From Gymnorhina tibicen (Eukaryota > Chordata > Aves > Passeriformes > Artamidae), in contig VXAZ01001670.1 of NCBI GenBank assembly GCA_013399875.1, positions 1,811,045 through 1,875,044 on the forward strand: DNA of 64,000 bases. Direction: 5' to 3'. The notes below the pieces were generated by a model. That model made no database searches, was not told where the DNA came from, and saw only the letters and a list, made by a program, of their open reading frames with translations. Shown here piece after piece: positions 12,991 to 24,245 of the stretch. The position numbers were made by a program, and so were the translations under genes. How positions within the stretch are numbered: the stretch's first letter is position 1; each line of letters begins with the position of its first letter.

Positions 12991-13520
12991 TTGTAAACTT
13001 CATGCTAGGTTACCAAACATGATACAAAATCGGTATAATTTGCAATGTGTAATTAGCCAGCATATCAGTAGACCTAGAAATGTTCATCAAATAGACTAAT
13101 CATTTTGAGTGATGAAAATCTTGAGTATTTGCTAATCCAGTTGCAGCTAATTTCAGAAGAGAAAAAAATATTAATAGAATATGTTTTTTGTTGCATATTA
13201 CTTGCTCAGTTCTAGCATTAGGTATGCAAATCAGGTAATTTTGTACCTAATTGCCTGATTTGCATGCGTAAATGTAGGTTGCACATGTGCAAATGATTTC
13301 ATTCAAATTTAGTATATGCCTAATATGTAAAGTGGCTGAAAACTTGAATCTATGTATCTGAATAACTCAGAATTTTCACTTAAATAAAAAGCAAAATTTG
13401 CCACCAGCTTTGGAGGTCAGACAAATTAGATGGCCTTCTTTGGATGATTTTGCAGGTGCAATAACCCTGGATTTTTAAATTTTTCTAGAGAAACGAGCAA
13501 TGATGTGAATGCCCAGTGAG
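12991..13520. promoter_or_regulatory. Candidate regulatory element with inverted POU-octamer pair
   Basis: This AT-rich but compositionally complex block is dense in homeodomain-like cores (TAATTAG, ATTA, CTAATCATTT). It contains two ATGCAAAT octamers in inverted orientation at 13224-13231 and 13258-13265. Vertebrate developmental enhancers often look like this. Conservation, which would decide the matter, cannot be tested here. Confidence 0.4.
13224..13265. repeat. Inverted repeat (17-nt arms, 8-nt loop) carrying two octamers
   Basis: The left arm ATGCAAATCAGGTAATT (13224-13240) and right arm AATTGCCTGATTTGCAT (13249-13265) are complementary except for one position. The loop is TTGTACCT. 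Each arm begins or ends with a perfect POU octamer. Confidence 0.9.
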
Positions 13521-15483
13521 AGAAGTAAATAAAAATGTTCCTGTTGCTTTAAATGCCATAAGAAAATCACAGAAAAATGTGACACTTGCCAAGTGGAAAA
13601 AGACAGAATCACTCAGAAGAAAATGTGGCTTTCAAAGTCTTAGATGATTTTTCAGACAATGGAACCTAAGATGAAAAGTATAAAAATACAATACTAAAAT
13701 TTAAGTGCATTAAAAATTCTTTCAGGTAATATCATGGCTATGAAAGGAATTGAACTGACAGTTCTTGTGAATGAAGTTATGTGACTTTAGGAGAAGGAGA
13801 TCCATGGGCAAAGGATAGAAAAGCCTCGTTTGTTCTGCCATGCCATGCATTTCACCTCTGATCTGGAAGATAAAGGAGATCCAGACTTGGAAGATTAGCA
13901 GGAGAAAAAAAAATCAGGCTCAAGAGCCTGTTTTGTTATGAGTCTCTGTGAGGAGCTCCCAGTACTGGGATCAGATGCGTTGTCACCAGCAGTTTTCATA
14001 ATGATGTGGAAGAGCAGGAAGCGTCCCTGAGGAAGGGAACTAAAATTACCAACAGCATTTTTTACTGTGGCATCAGCTGTAGTCTAATAAACAGTGGTAG
14101 GCTGTTTTCTCCCTATTACTCAGAGCTCCTCCGCAAGCTTAATTTGCATACACATGGGTGACAACGACTGCTAAAATAAGCATGTAGAAAAATTGGAAGC
14201 AATTTGGAGGCACATATGGACTCACAGTTCCAAATTCTCATTCACACTAGTAAGAAGTGCAAGCAGGGTCAAAACAGGTATGTTATATGCTTCTTCCAAT
14301 GCTCCTTCATGCTGGCAAGAACTCTAAAAAATTATGGGTGTAAATTAGAATTTGGCACAAAATTCTTTTCTGTCCATCTAAGGGCCAGGCTGTCCTAGCC
14401 CTGCTGACATGAGTATGGTACAGATGATTTCTGACCAGTGCAGCTTTGCTAATAAGAATTTCCAGTATCAAAGTGTTTATAATGGCAAAGACGCCTTTCT
14501 TGGAAGAGGTTATTTTACTCGAGAAAAGGAGACAAGATGGAGTGCATCTTACTTTCTGTAGGAAGACACAGCAGCAGGCATGGAGGGGAAGGTAAGGAGG
14601 GTCGCCAAGCACTTTTGCATGGTGTGTCTGGAAGCTCGTGCTCTGGGTGGGAAGCCTTGTGAGAGCTGGGACCACAGCTCTTTTAGTCTCCTCACCTAAT
14701 GAGCCTATTCCATGCACAAAAGCATGGCTCACCTGTATAAGCATATTTGTAGTTCTTTCACAGGTTACCTACCCCAGAGAAGTGCTCCCTAATGCAGACT
14801 TGACTTTGAGCTCATTTTTTTTGCTCCCAGGCATACAAAATGGTTTTGATTTAAATGAGAATCAAACTCACCTTTTTCCTCCTGTTCTATCAGTGGGAGA
14901 GAAAGCACTGCTTGACTAGCTGTCTTACCTCTTTGTTTGTATGATAACCTCATCAGAGCAGCACATGCAGAGGTCTGTACAAAAAAAATAAACCCAAACT
15001 CTGGGCTGTATTCCCAGTTCACTCTCTGAGTGTTTAGCTGAAGCAGAACTTCTGTTGGAGAGGTGCTCTGCTGTTTGACTAAAGACTGCTATTTCTGCTT
15101 ATTATCATTTCATCATAGAATAAAAAGACACTTTCTATTTTCCAGTTTTTCAGTATGAGTGAAAAGGACTGCCTGATAGCCTTGGAGATTAAGAGTTTCT
15201 TGTTTTTTCACTGAATGGATATAGCTTGGGTAATACTAACTTCCTTCTCTCAACAGCTTCTTGTTTCTCCCCAGTTTAGTGTTCAGGATTGATTCCATTC
15301 TTGATCTCTGTTCTGAGTCTTACTTTGTGTGTTTTCTGCAACTGAGGCAATTGCTGCCTGTTGCAATGCATGATTTTGGGATGGGCAGCAGTCCTGTGAA
15401 ACTGAGCTGAAACTGCAACTCCATCTCAGCAGTGCAGAGCATACAGAACAGGCACCACATTTCAGTGGCCACCAGCCCAGGAA
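13521..15483. other. Intergenic DNA, no gene recognised
   Basis: There are only short frames, with an octamer-like ATTTGCAT near 14.14 kb. No repeat family or gene is recognised. A 145-codon minus-strand frame at 14307-14744 shows no family features and is taken as chance. Confidence 0.55.
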
Positions 15484-15590
15484 GAAGGGAAGGGAAGGNN
15501 NNNNNNNNNNNNNNNNNNNNNNNNNNNNNNNNNNNNNNNNNNNNNNGAAGGGAAGGGAAGGGAAGGGAAGGGAAGGGAAGGGAAGGGAAG
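15484..15590 (+). repeat. (GGGAA)n pentanucleotide microsatellite with internal gap
   Basis: Perfect GGGAA/GAAGG pentamers occur on both sides of an N run. The repeat is about 15 nt before the gap and 44 nt after it. The true array length is unknown because the gap sits inside it. Confidence 0.95.
15499..15546. other. Assembly gap (48 N)
   Basis: This run of N lies inside the GGGAA microsatellite, so the array was probably not resolved. Any frame reading through it is meaningless. Confidence 0.98.
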
Positions 15591-18500
15591 TCAGCATATC
15601 ACATACCTGGTTGCCTGAACCATCTTTTTCCACAAAACAAGGCCCCCATGAAGGGCATGACACCGTAACTGCGCTACGACATACCATACGACATTACTCA
15701 TACCAGAATCCCAGAAGGGGAAGAGCATTTGCACTTGCACTGTTGATCTTTTTGTTGTTGCCTGGGAGATCACTGTAGTTTCTTGACTCAGATCTTATGT
15801 TGCTTCATAATAAATTTTTGCAAAAAGATATAGCTTTTTCCTGGTTGCCTTTCCCCCCTCCTTTTTGTAATCCCTGCTTGGCAGCTAAAGTGGTCTAACA
15901 TTTTATGTAACTGGTAGCAGAAATGATTGCCAAGTAGTGAATTGTTTTTTGAGAACATCCCTCCCCTTGGGTTAAATATAGGTTGCAGCATCCCAGTATA
16001 ATGAAAAGATTGGAAAACATTTACACGCTGGTGTATTTTCTGCTTTGTAGTAACAGAGTAAGACATTCACAATGTGAAAATCATACCTGCAAAGACAAGT
16101 TTAGTCAGCCTCCACCTTTACTGTATTCAGTCCATACACTAAAATGTTTCCCATTTAAACCAAATTCTCTAGCCCTTGTGTTTTATTACCTTGTGATGTG
16201 CTGTTGGCTACAGCACACTGGTTTATTATCTTACCATGTGCATTGTGGCACTCACATTGGTTTTGTACTGCAAAATTGCACAGGATGCTGGACCAGGAAT
16301 GTCCAATCCTTTTGATTATAAAATATGAAAGCAAATCTGGAGAGGTTTTACTGCTACATAAAATTAGATCTGTATTGTGTTGTTGTCACCAAAGATATTT
16401 GATTTTGAACACATTTACAGTTGTCATAAACTCTGCTTTGTAACCTGAAATCATCTGTACCTCTAGGATGAAAATCTTTAGATTCAGAAAATGGTTAAAA
16501 TTCAAACTGGAAAATAAAGCCTGAGAAACATTTAGCCTTGCTAATTCAAACACCACCTCCATATCTTTTCTACATATACACATGTATGCACATGCATTCC
16601 CAATCTTGCATATACATTTACAAGCTCACACATTCACTAGCTCACACATACATTTACAGGCGCTCTCACACAGAGAATGTGTTCTGCAGTATAGCTGGTA
16701 CACAGGGTATTTTTGAAGACAGAACAAGATGACTGTAAATTGACACTTCCACCCACTAATGAAAAAAAGCCAAGAAAACCTCAGTAGAGAATGAGTTTTA
16801 TAATTAATGCTGAACAATTTTCATTGACAAAGCAAAAAGAAGCAAGTGGATGGCTGATTTAAATGCTGAATGATTAATGCACAGAGAGGCGGCTGAGGAA
16901 AAAGACAAATTCAGGAGCAACTATGGAAATTTATGTATGAGAGAGTCAGCACCATATTCTGATCTCAGTTACACAGTTGTAAATCTGTTATCTTAATGGA
17001 AGTATTCAGCTTTTATATTTGCATAGCATAAGTGAAAATAGAATTTAACCCAGAATGCATTTTCGATTGTGTATTTGCATGACTGAAAGGGGAGAGATGT
17101 GTATGTTTGCATGTGATAAACTGCAGATACATGAGACTTTTTGTATCTCTTGGTAAGAAATGTAGAGAATGAGTATGTGTGTGATTGTGTATGTGCATGC
17201 CAGTTGTGGGGCTGTCTGACAGTGCGTGGGAGGGTGAGAACGTGTTTGTTCCTAGACTCCGTGGTTGAGTGAAAATGGCTCCTAGAAATGCCGTTTCAGA
17301 TTAGAGAGCGACGGCTGGAGAGGTGGATATTTCATTATCTTCTTCTTTGTGTGGTATTTTGGAGTTGGCAACGTGAAAGCAGAGCTATATATAATCTGGT
17401 CATACATGTGGTGTCCTCGAGATTTATAGCGCCTGCTAATGCCAGAATCTTTGGGGTGTTTCACTGTGCTATGCAAAATGCCTCAAACACCAAGGCAGTG
17501 CAGACCCCACCTGGCTTTTCTCATGCACCAAGAAAGAAGAAATTCTGCTTCCTACAAGATGCCCAGTTTTATTCCTAAATTTGTGTGTAATGCCCATCAC
17601 AGTGTAGAGTGAGTGCTGTCTCTTGTCCTTGCCTTGTGAACTGGGGCCAACCCCCACCTGCCTTGGGTGTGTGTGTGCACTGGGAGAAGAGGGTGTGGAG
17701 GTCACAGGCAGTAGTTTGTCGTGTGCAAGCATCTGAGATGCAGAGGCTATATTTTTAGCTGCTCCAGATTCTCTCCTGGCTGGGATATGATGCTGAGGAG
17801 TTTATTGCCGTAAGATGTGCCCAGAATACCAGGCAGCCTCAGAAATTTACTGTGCTGCAGAGCCCTGACTCAGTGCTGCTCTGTGACTTTCCTGTGTTGC
17901 TTCCGTGCTGGAAAGGGGAAAAAATGGTTCCTTGTGTTCCCGGCTGCTGCTGGCGCTGGAGGGACAGCTGCTGTGATTTACTGAGAAGCCCTGTCGCAGG
18001 GAATGACAGCAGCTCTGGAACCGGCTAAACTGTAGTTTGCTTAGTGAAGCTGCTCTCAGATTTCTTCACAAATATTACTCTACATTTTTGTCTGAACAGT
18101 AGGAATAATCACATTCTGCCTTTGATTTGTGAATTTCCCAAACACGTCTATAATTCCTCTGCAAGTAGTTTTTTTGCAGCTGTGCACACTAAATGCTTCC
18201 AAAATATTAGGGACATTTACAGGTAGTTTCTCTGTAGGGCATTTCAGGGGAGAACGGGGACACATGGCCATGGGTGGATTTCTGTACGCCTGGCTGTGAG
18301 GGAGGAGGACAGCCAGCCAGAGGGGTGAGAATTTGATAGGGATACTCCCCGTGATGAATCCTGTAGAAAATGAAATTACATTCATGGTCCTTCTGTCCCA
18401 CTGGTGAGGATGCACCTGCAGGTTTGAAATAGTGGTTTCAACCTCAAAACCCACTTTAATTGTGAGACCCAGTACATTTATCAAGTTAAATTATATATAC

Positions 18501-18719
18501 AAAGGATCAGCAACTAACTTTTTGAAAATCTAAATTCTGAGGAATTCAGCTTGTCCCTTAGGAGTCCAGTGAAACAGCATAAACGCTTGATGAAGAAAAA
18601 TGATTTGTACCATCAGATTTTTTAGAAACAAGAAACAAGTATGAGATACCCTGAAGAGCCTGAGCAGGATGCTCCTAAGACCGTCTGCTTGAGAAACATG
18701 GTAAGACCCCGTGTATTCT
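15591..18719. other. Intergenic DNA with CA/TG-rich low-complexity patches
   Basis: No gene is seen. Weak CA/TA-rich sequence lies at about 16555-16675, with a partly repeated CTCACACAT..ACATTTACA motif. Degenerate TG-rich sequence lies at about 17065-17215. Octamer-like ATTTGCAT occurs near 17.02 and 17.07 kb. A weak MIR-like similarity (CTCTGTGACTTTCC) is seen near 17.88 kb, too diverged to annotate separately. Confidence 0.5.
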
Positions 18720-18800
18720 CTTGGGGTTTGGCTGCATTATATTCCACAAGAAGTGGGCTTTCCTCCATTTTCCAACTTGAACGATTCTATGAATCTGTGA
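18720..18800 (+). mobile_element. CR1 LINE 3'-end fragment
   Basis: The stretch ends TTTTCCAACTTGAACGATTC then TATGAATCTGTGA, which matches the typical CR1 3' terminus (TTCCAACCTGAACGATTCTA followed by the short ATTCTRTGA repeat). Upstream bases GGGTTTGGCTGCATTAT are a diverged version of the preceding CR1 segment. Only the last about 80 bp remain, as usual for 5'-truncated copies. Confidence 0.7.
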
Positions 18801-21800
18801 TCGCTGCCCGAAGGAGGCTGGAAATAGGGAGCTGACACCCGTCTGTTCTTGCTGGATCCCGAGCTCTGCTGGAGGCTCCCTGCTGCCCTCTTGTTGCTGG
18901 AAATGACACTGGAAATACGCGCACTGTTTTCACGTTGTGATGGGAGCTTGACTAATATCCTCACATTTGGGGGAAAATGTAGACCTCACATAGGAATGTC
19001 TGTCTCATTGCTGTGGCATCCGGAATAATAAATACGGCAATCGCAGCTGTAGTGCCTAGCGCTTGTCTGAGCTGCTGCATTCTCGGGAAGCACAAACATG
19101 ACTGAGGGGCAAGCTAGAGAGAGGATTGTAGGCAAAGGCAATATATTTTTTAAATTTTCTAGTCTTGCAAAATACAGAGGAGCTTTCAGCCATACAAGCT
19201 GTCCCATCACATGCTTACTTTTCTAATGTGCTTAGGGCATTGCAACTACTGCTTTAGTAAATGATAGAGACTGAGACTAAGTGATGAGTGTTTTTGAAGC
19301 AGCCCTGCTGAATGACACACACACAAGGCTTGAAGCAGCTCTGTATGGGTATGGGAGATTCTGTATTTTAATTTTGTATAATTAAGTCTTTACTTTCCTT
19401 AGATCGCTAGCACTCTGACATTGTTGTCATCCACATGGTATTCATGAAATCTATTTGAAATCATTTTAGTGGCTTGCAGCTCAGTTCCTGCTTGGTTTGC
19501 TGGTTGGTTTTCTCTTCTGAAAAAAAATAATCAAATTGGATTCTAAATTGCTCCTTGTTTGCAAAGACCAGTGGCTATGAATGGGATACAGAGAATGAAC
19601 TCTACTCTGTCCAGTCATGAATGGTAGCCAGGTCAGGGCTGAGCCGCATTGGCAGGAGGCAGTGATGTGGGAAGGTTGCCCTGCCATTATCTATTCTGTA
19701 GACAAGCAGCGGATTTAATTCTCAGAGGATCTCAAGCCTATAATAAAATCTCAATGGGAACAAAAAACCCTGACCCAGAAGGCAGTGGCATGTTCTACTT
19801 GTCCTCCATAGCTGTGAGTGTAAGTGTGGCTGTGCATCAAGGGAGCTGTGTGACAATTTTGTGGAGCCTGTGTATCAGAAGAAACCCATCCCCCAGTGTT
19901 CTGCTGGAGTCATTGTGAGGTATATATTTATACTGCTAGTGAAAAACAGAAGGAAAAATGAGAGTGTCTCTAACACATGAAATGTGCAGAAAAATACACA
20001 TTTGCATGTTGGTTTTAAGCAAGGAATCTTTGCTGCTAAGAGAATAGCAGTGTGCATGCTTTTTTCCTCTTGTGTGCTGTTTTCCATGTTCCATGAACAT
20101 GTATTGAAAACCTGGCATTTTTCTCGAGTTGGCACTGCTGGATGACCTCATACACCTATTTGTCATCTCAGCAGTTTCAGCTTCAGTATTCTTCCTTAGA
20201 TTCATTAAGAAAATATTTAGCATCCGAAGAAAGGAAGCACCCTGTGGCCTGCTGTGCTCCCTACAGCCAGGCCAATAAAAACAGAGTTCCAGAGCATTTC
20301 TGAGGGTGCAAGGGTGACTCCAGGGCACTTCTGTTCCCTTGGAAACAGGAGAAATGGGTCACATCTACAAAAAGTGACCCAATCCTAGTCATGATGACCT
20401 TCTGCATTTGAGGATGTTTAAAAGAATCTTTGCAAGGTGATTCACTTAAAAAAATCTTGTTTTTTAATAAATAATGGGTTTTAGACTGGGAGGCTGAGAT
20501 GAAAATCTGCTTTTCCTTTAGTTTTGGGGTTCATTGGGGTTTTCCCCTACAAGTCTCTTTTTAGTCACATGTGCACAAGCTTGTTATCAGAAAAGCTGCT
20601 GGGGATGCCTGAACCTTTTTGTACTAATGTAGTATGTGCCTGATTTTTCATTGAAGAAAACAAAATGGAAGCTATTATGTGAAGGCAGCTTTCATCGTAG
20701 CAGCGAGGCAGGGAGCAGCTCAAGTATAATAAGACAAAATGTGAGACAAATGTTGCCTCCTCCGAGCCAGCATCTGACCTCGACAGTGAGCGCCTTCCGC
20801 TAAGCTGGCTGTTTACAGCCCCCGCTCCGGCATCCATCTTGAGGTTTGTGGGATGTTGTTTTTGTTCCCATCCCTCCCATCTGATCGGGCATAAGCAACA
20901 TATATTCCTCTGCCTTCAACCCCGACCTTGAGGTATGCTGACATCTTGATTTCCTCCCCTCCTCCACCTCTCCCAGCCCAGCGAGGAAGCTGGGAGAACA
21001 ATTTACAGAGAACGAGCAGGCCTGGAGCCAGGGAGTCACCCTGCTGCTGTGGGGAGAAAGCTACATTTGGGAAGTGAGATTTTTCCTGTATTGCCGAGGC
21101 CTGGGTGCGCAGCACCATCTCCACTTGACCCTGCAAAGCGAAAAAACTCAGTAGCATGAGCTCACCTTCTTTTTCTCCCCTCTCCTTCCCCTCCCAGGGA
21201 AAAAGCCATCAAGTGCAGCAGCACAAGCTGATTCAGGAACGGGTGTTTGGTCCCTTCAGAAAATGGGGCTGGGAGGAGTGATGGAGGAGGGGTTGCAGAC
21301 CGTGCTGCTGACCTGCTGAATTACGACTTTAATGCAGTCACTTTAATAACTTGCTGTAGCTCCAACCACCAGATGCAATTTATGGCAAAGCAGGCGCCCA
21401 GGCATTTTTCTTTCTATGAAGACTAAGCAGATCTCTGATTACCGCCCCCTCCCCCCAAACCATTACCTTCCCCCGCTTGCTCTGCTAATGGAAAAATGTT
21501 ATGTGTCTATGTGCTTTTTCCCCAAGCCCTGTTTTCAGGAAATGGTGGAGAATGAGAAACTAACACAAGCACGCACACATGCTTTTGCGGGAAAGATTGC
21601 TTTAACTCCATTCTTTAACCACGTACAATTCTTCCTGCTAGCAGAATTGCCAGTTCTTTTTCTGAAACCTTACAACCTCAGCCGGACGCAAGGCAAATTC
21701 CAGAATTGATTTGTAGGGAAAAAGAAAGACCCCTCCCTCCATCTGACCAAAATCATCTGAAGTTTGAGTGATTTCACTGCACAATATAAAGCCTGCTGCC

Positions 21801-23339
21801 CTTTAGATCTCCCTGCTGTAAGGAAAGCTTGAATACAACCAGAAACAAACAAACAAAAAAGCTGAACCTGGGAACAATGAATAGGCAAACTGAACTCAAG
21901 TTTTAATTTTGTATTTAATAAGTTTTAATTTTGTATTTAATGCTTATATACAATAGATGGGTTCATTGACAAAGCAATGTACAGACAGGCAGGCAGATTC
22001 CCCGCCAGTTCTCCTATTTTAAAGACCCATTCATTTTCCATCTGAGGGATGAATTCTTCCTCCCACTCTCCTCTACTCTCTCTTTTTCTGTGATTTGCAT
22101 GATCATTTGCTACATATATTATGAATTACTGTTTATCTTAGTCCAGCCTGCAAAGCAATTTCCCAAATAAATTTCAATGGATCAATAAACTCAGATTCTG
22201 TTTTCCCTTCTAAATTGAGGGAAAGAAAAATAGTAAGATGAAGTAAATGTTTTCTTTTTAGCTAAATGGAACAAAAATCTGAATTAAACACATATGCCTG
22301 TTTCTGAATTCTGAGGACTCACACAGAAGCCCTGTGATTCAACTGTTTTGTATCTTACTTTTGATTTTCCTTTCCCTTTCTGAAAAAAAAAAAAGTGTAC
22401 TTGGAACTGCAGCCCTGAAAAATGGCGTGTACTGCTTTGAACTCACTGAAAGAGTGTCCATACAAGGACTAGCAGATAAGTCCTTCATGACTGTTAAATA
22501 TTTATCAGCAAGGCAAATTCCTCCTAGGTTACAGCAAATACAGTTTGAAATGACATGCCTCTGTGCTTTCAAAAATGAGTAGCAGACTCCTGCAAAACAT
22601 CCATCTCCTCATTCAGCTTGGATAATGTTTTCCTCCCAAGCTCTGAGATAGCTTGATTAATATGTAGCATATACAGCAAATTTCTTAAGAAAAAAGTAGT
22701 AACATATGGGAGCATTCAAGTTCCAGAAAGAAGAGTATAAATTGGACGTTTCCATACAGGTTCAGTCTGATGTGTCTGTCTATCTGTGTTTACAGTGACC
22801 TGCCCTCAGCCTGTACCAAGACTGCATTACTGTCTCCAGTACTGCAAGATGCACCTGCAAGCACACACTCAGCCACGCAGGTATTTCTTTTAGGTGTGAT
22901 GAGTTGTCTTTGAGCAATTGAATTTATCTCTGCTTACTACAGAGGCAGCCGAAAACCAGATTCCAGACTTTCTGAGGGTTAGAGTTAGGTGAAATGAATC
23001 TTTGCTCAAGCATTCAACCACAGCTCCTTGGCTTGTGCCGTTAGCTTCCTGAATTCCCAGATGACTTCCCACCACAGCTTAGCCAGGTCTGGAACTGCTT
23101 ATTTTCTCAGAAGGAATGAGGTGAAATGCAGTTAGTTCAGCGAAGCCAGTGGCATTTCAAAATTATATGTAAAAGTATATATTTGTAGTCTTGTTTTTCA
23201 AATGTTGTCGTAAATATGCTTCATTCCTAACAGGCTCAAAGTATTCTCTCCAGTTGTGATAATTTTAAAATATCCTGTTCAAATGTTTATCAAACCATGA
23301 GGAAAACCACCCATGCAGTGGTCAGTAAATCAGTAGTAC
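18801..23339. other. Intergenic DNA, no gene recognised
   Basis: Short frames only. A 22-bp perfect tandem duplication lies at 21898-21941 and an A-run at about 22383-22394. GC and CpG rise slightly at about 20740-21130, but not to island level. No repeat family is recognised. Confidence 0.5.
21898..21941. repeat. 22-bp perfect tandem duplication
   Basis: The 22-nt unit starting AAGTTTTAATTTTG and ending TATTTAAT occurs twice without a spacer or mismatch. It is AT-rich and is probably a recent local slippage or duplication. Confidence 0.9.
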
Positions 23340-23620
23340 GTGCACAGAACGAAAAAAGATGCTTTCGTGCGCTCTCGCTGCCGCCGGGGCAGTGCCCGGC
23401 CCAGGTACTGCTCCAGCGGGAGCACGGCGCCTTCAGGCCCCGGAGAGGCCGCTCTGGCTCCGGCCGAGGGGGCCGTGCCCTGGCCGTGCTGGCTTCGGAG
23501 CCGCTGCGTGGTGCCGATTGGCCCAGGGTGGCTGTGCAGGAGCTGAGGCAGAGCCGAGAAATTCGGAGAGTAGCCACGAAGTTGTGAGGAGGTTATTAAT
23601 GGCGGCGCGGGTGACTGCAG
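23340..23620 (+). promoter_or_regulatory. CpG island with promoter-like motifs; possible start of an unannotated (non-coding) transcript
   Basis: This short, dense CpG-rich segment sits in an AT-rich neighbourhood. It has an inverted CCAAT box (ATTGG, 23517-23521) and, about 80 bp downstream, AATGGCGGC (23598-23606), a YY1-like start-site motif. A CAG|GTACTT donor-like sequence follows at 23618-23626. That order and spacing fit a + strand promoter with a short first exon. Frames of about 90-104 codons on both strands reflect CpG richness and have no family match. Transcription is inferred, not shown. Confidence 0.45.
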
Positions 23621-23868
23621 GTACTTGGTGACACTGGAACTCATTCTGGGTACTCCTCTGATTCTGCTGCGTTTTTCTTTTTTGAACCTGGCCTTTGATT
23701 AAAAATGCCTCGCTTCCAGCTCACATTGCCTTTTAAAAGACTCTGTAAAGCCCTCTCGCGGTTCCCAGCTCACATCAGAAGCAGGGCTGGAAGTGTTTCA
23801 CTGCAGAATAAACATATGGGCTGTAAATCCTGTGATTCAGAAGATCGCCTGCAGTATTCCTCTCCGCT

Positions 23869-23883
23869 GTTGCCATAGGTAAC
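23869..23883. promoter_or_regulatory. RFX X-box, GTTGCC-ATA-GGTAAC
   Basis: The two half-sites GTTGCC and GGTAAC, separated by 3 nt, fit the RFX consensus GTNRCC N0-3 RGYAAC. It lies about 250 bp after the CpG island at 23.34-23.62 kb and just before more CpG-rich sequence. Confidence 0.6.
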
Positions 23884-23984
23884 CGGGCTCTGCAAAACAC
23901 CATTTACCCTGGAATGCAAGGAGACACGGAGCTCAGCAAGGGCACTCCGGTTAACCCTTTCCTAGCAAAAAAACCCCCATCCCT

Positions 23985-24245
23985 CTGGTGATCCCAGCCG
24001 CAACTGCTCCTCGCTCTCATGCGTGTAGGTTCACACACAATAAACCCGCACCACGTAAACTGAGGCAAACTACCCGCACGGCGCGGCCCCAGGCATGTGC
24101 ACATGCACTCTGCGGGAATGGCGGCTTTCTTCTCGTAGTCCCGAGCCAGGCAGCCACTGGCAGGGTGTTTTCGGGACTGCTGACTCACCGGGGCTGTGAG
24201 GCGCACAGCCTCGGCCAGGAGCCCGCGGGACGGGTTAAACTGGCA
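23985..24245. promoter_or_regulatory. Second CpG-rich block with MARE-like site
   Basis: CpG frequency is again high here (near 23.99-24.25 kb). TGCTGACTCA at 24178-24187 is a MARE/AP-1-like site missing the last half. Together with the block at 23.34-23.62 kb it may form one promoter or regulatory region of about 0.9 kb. Confidence 0.35.
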
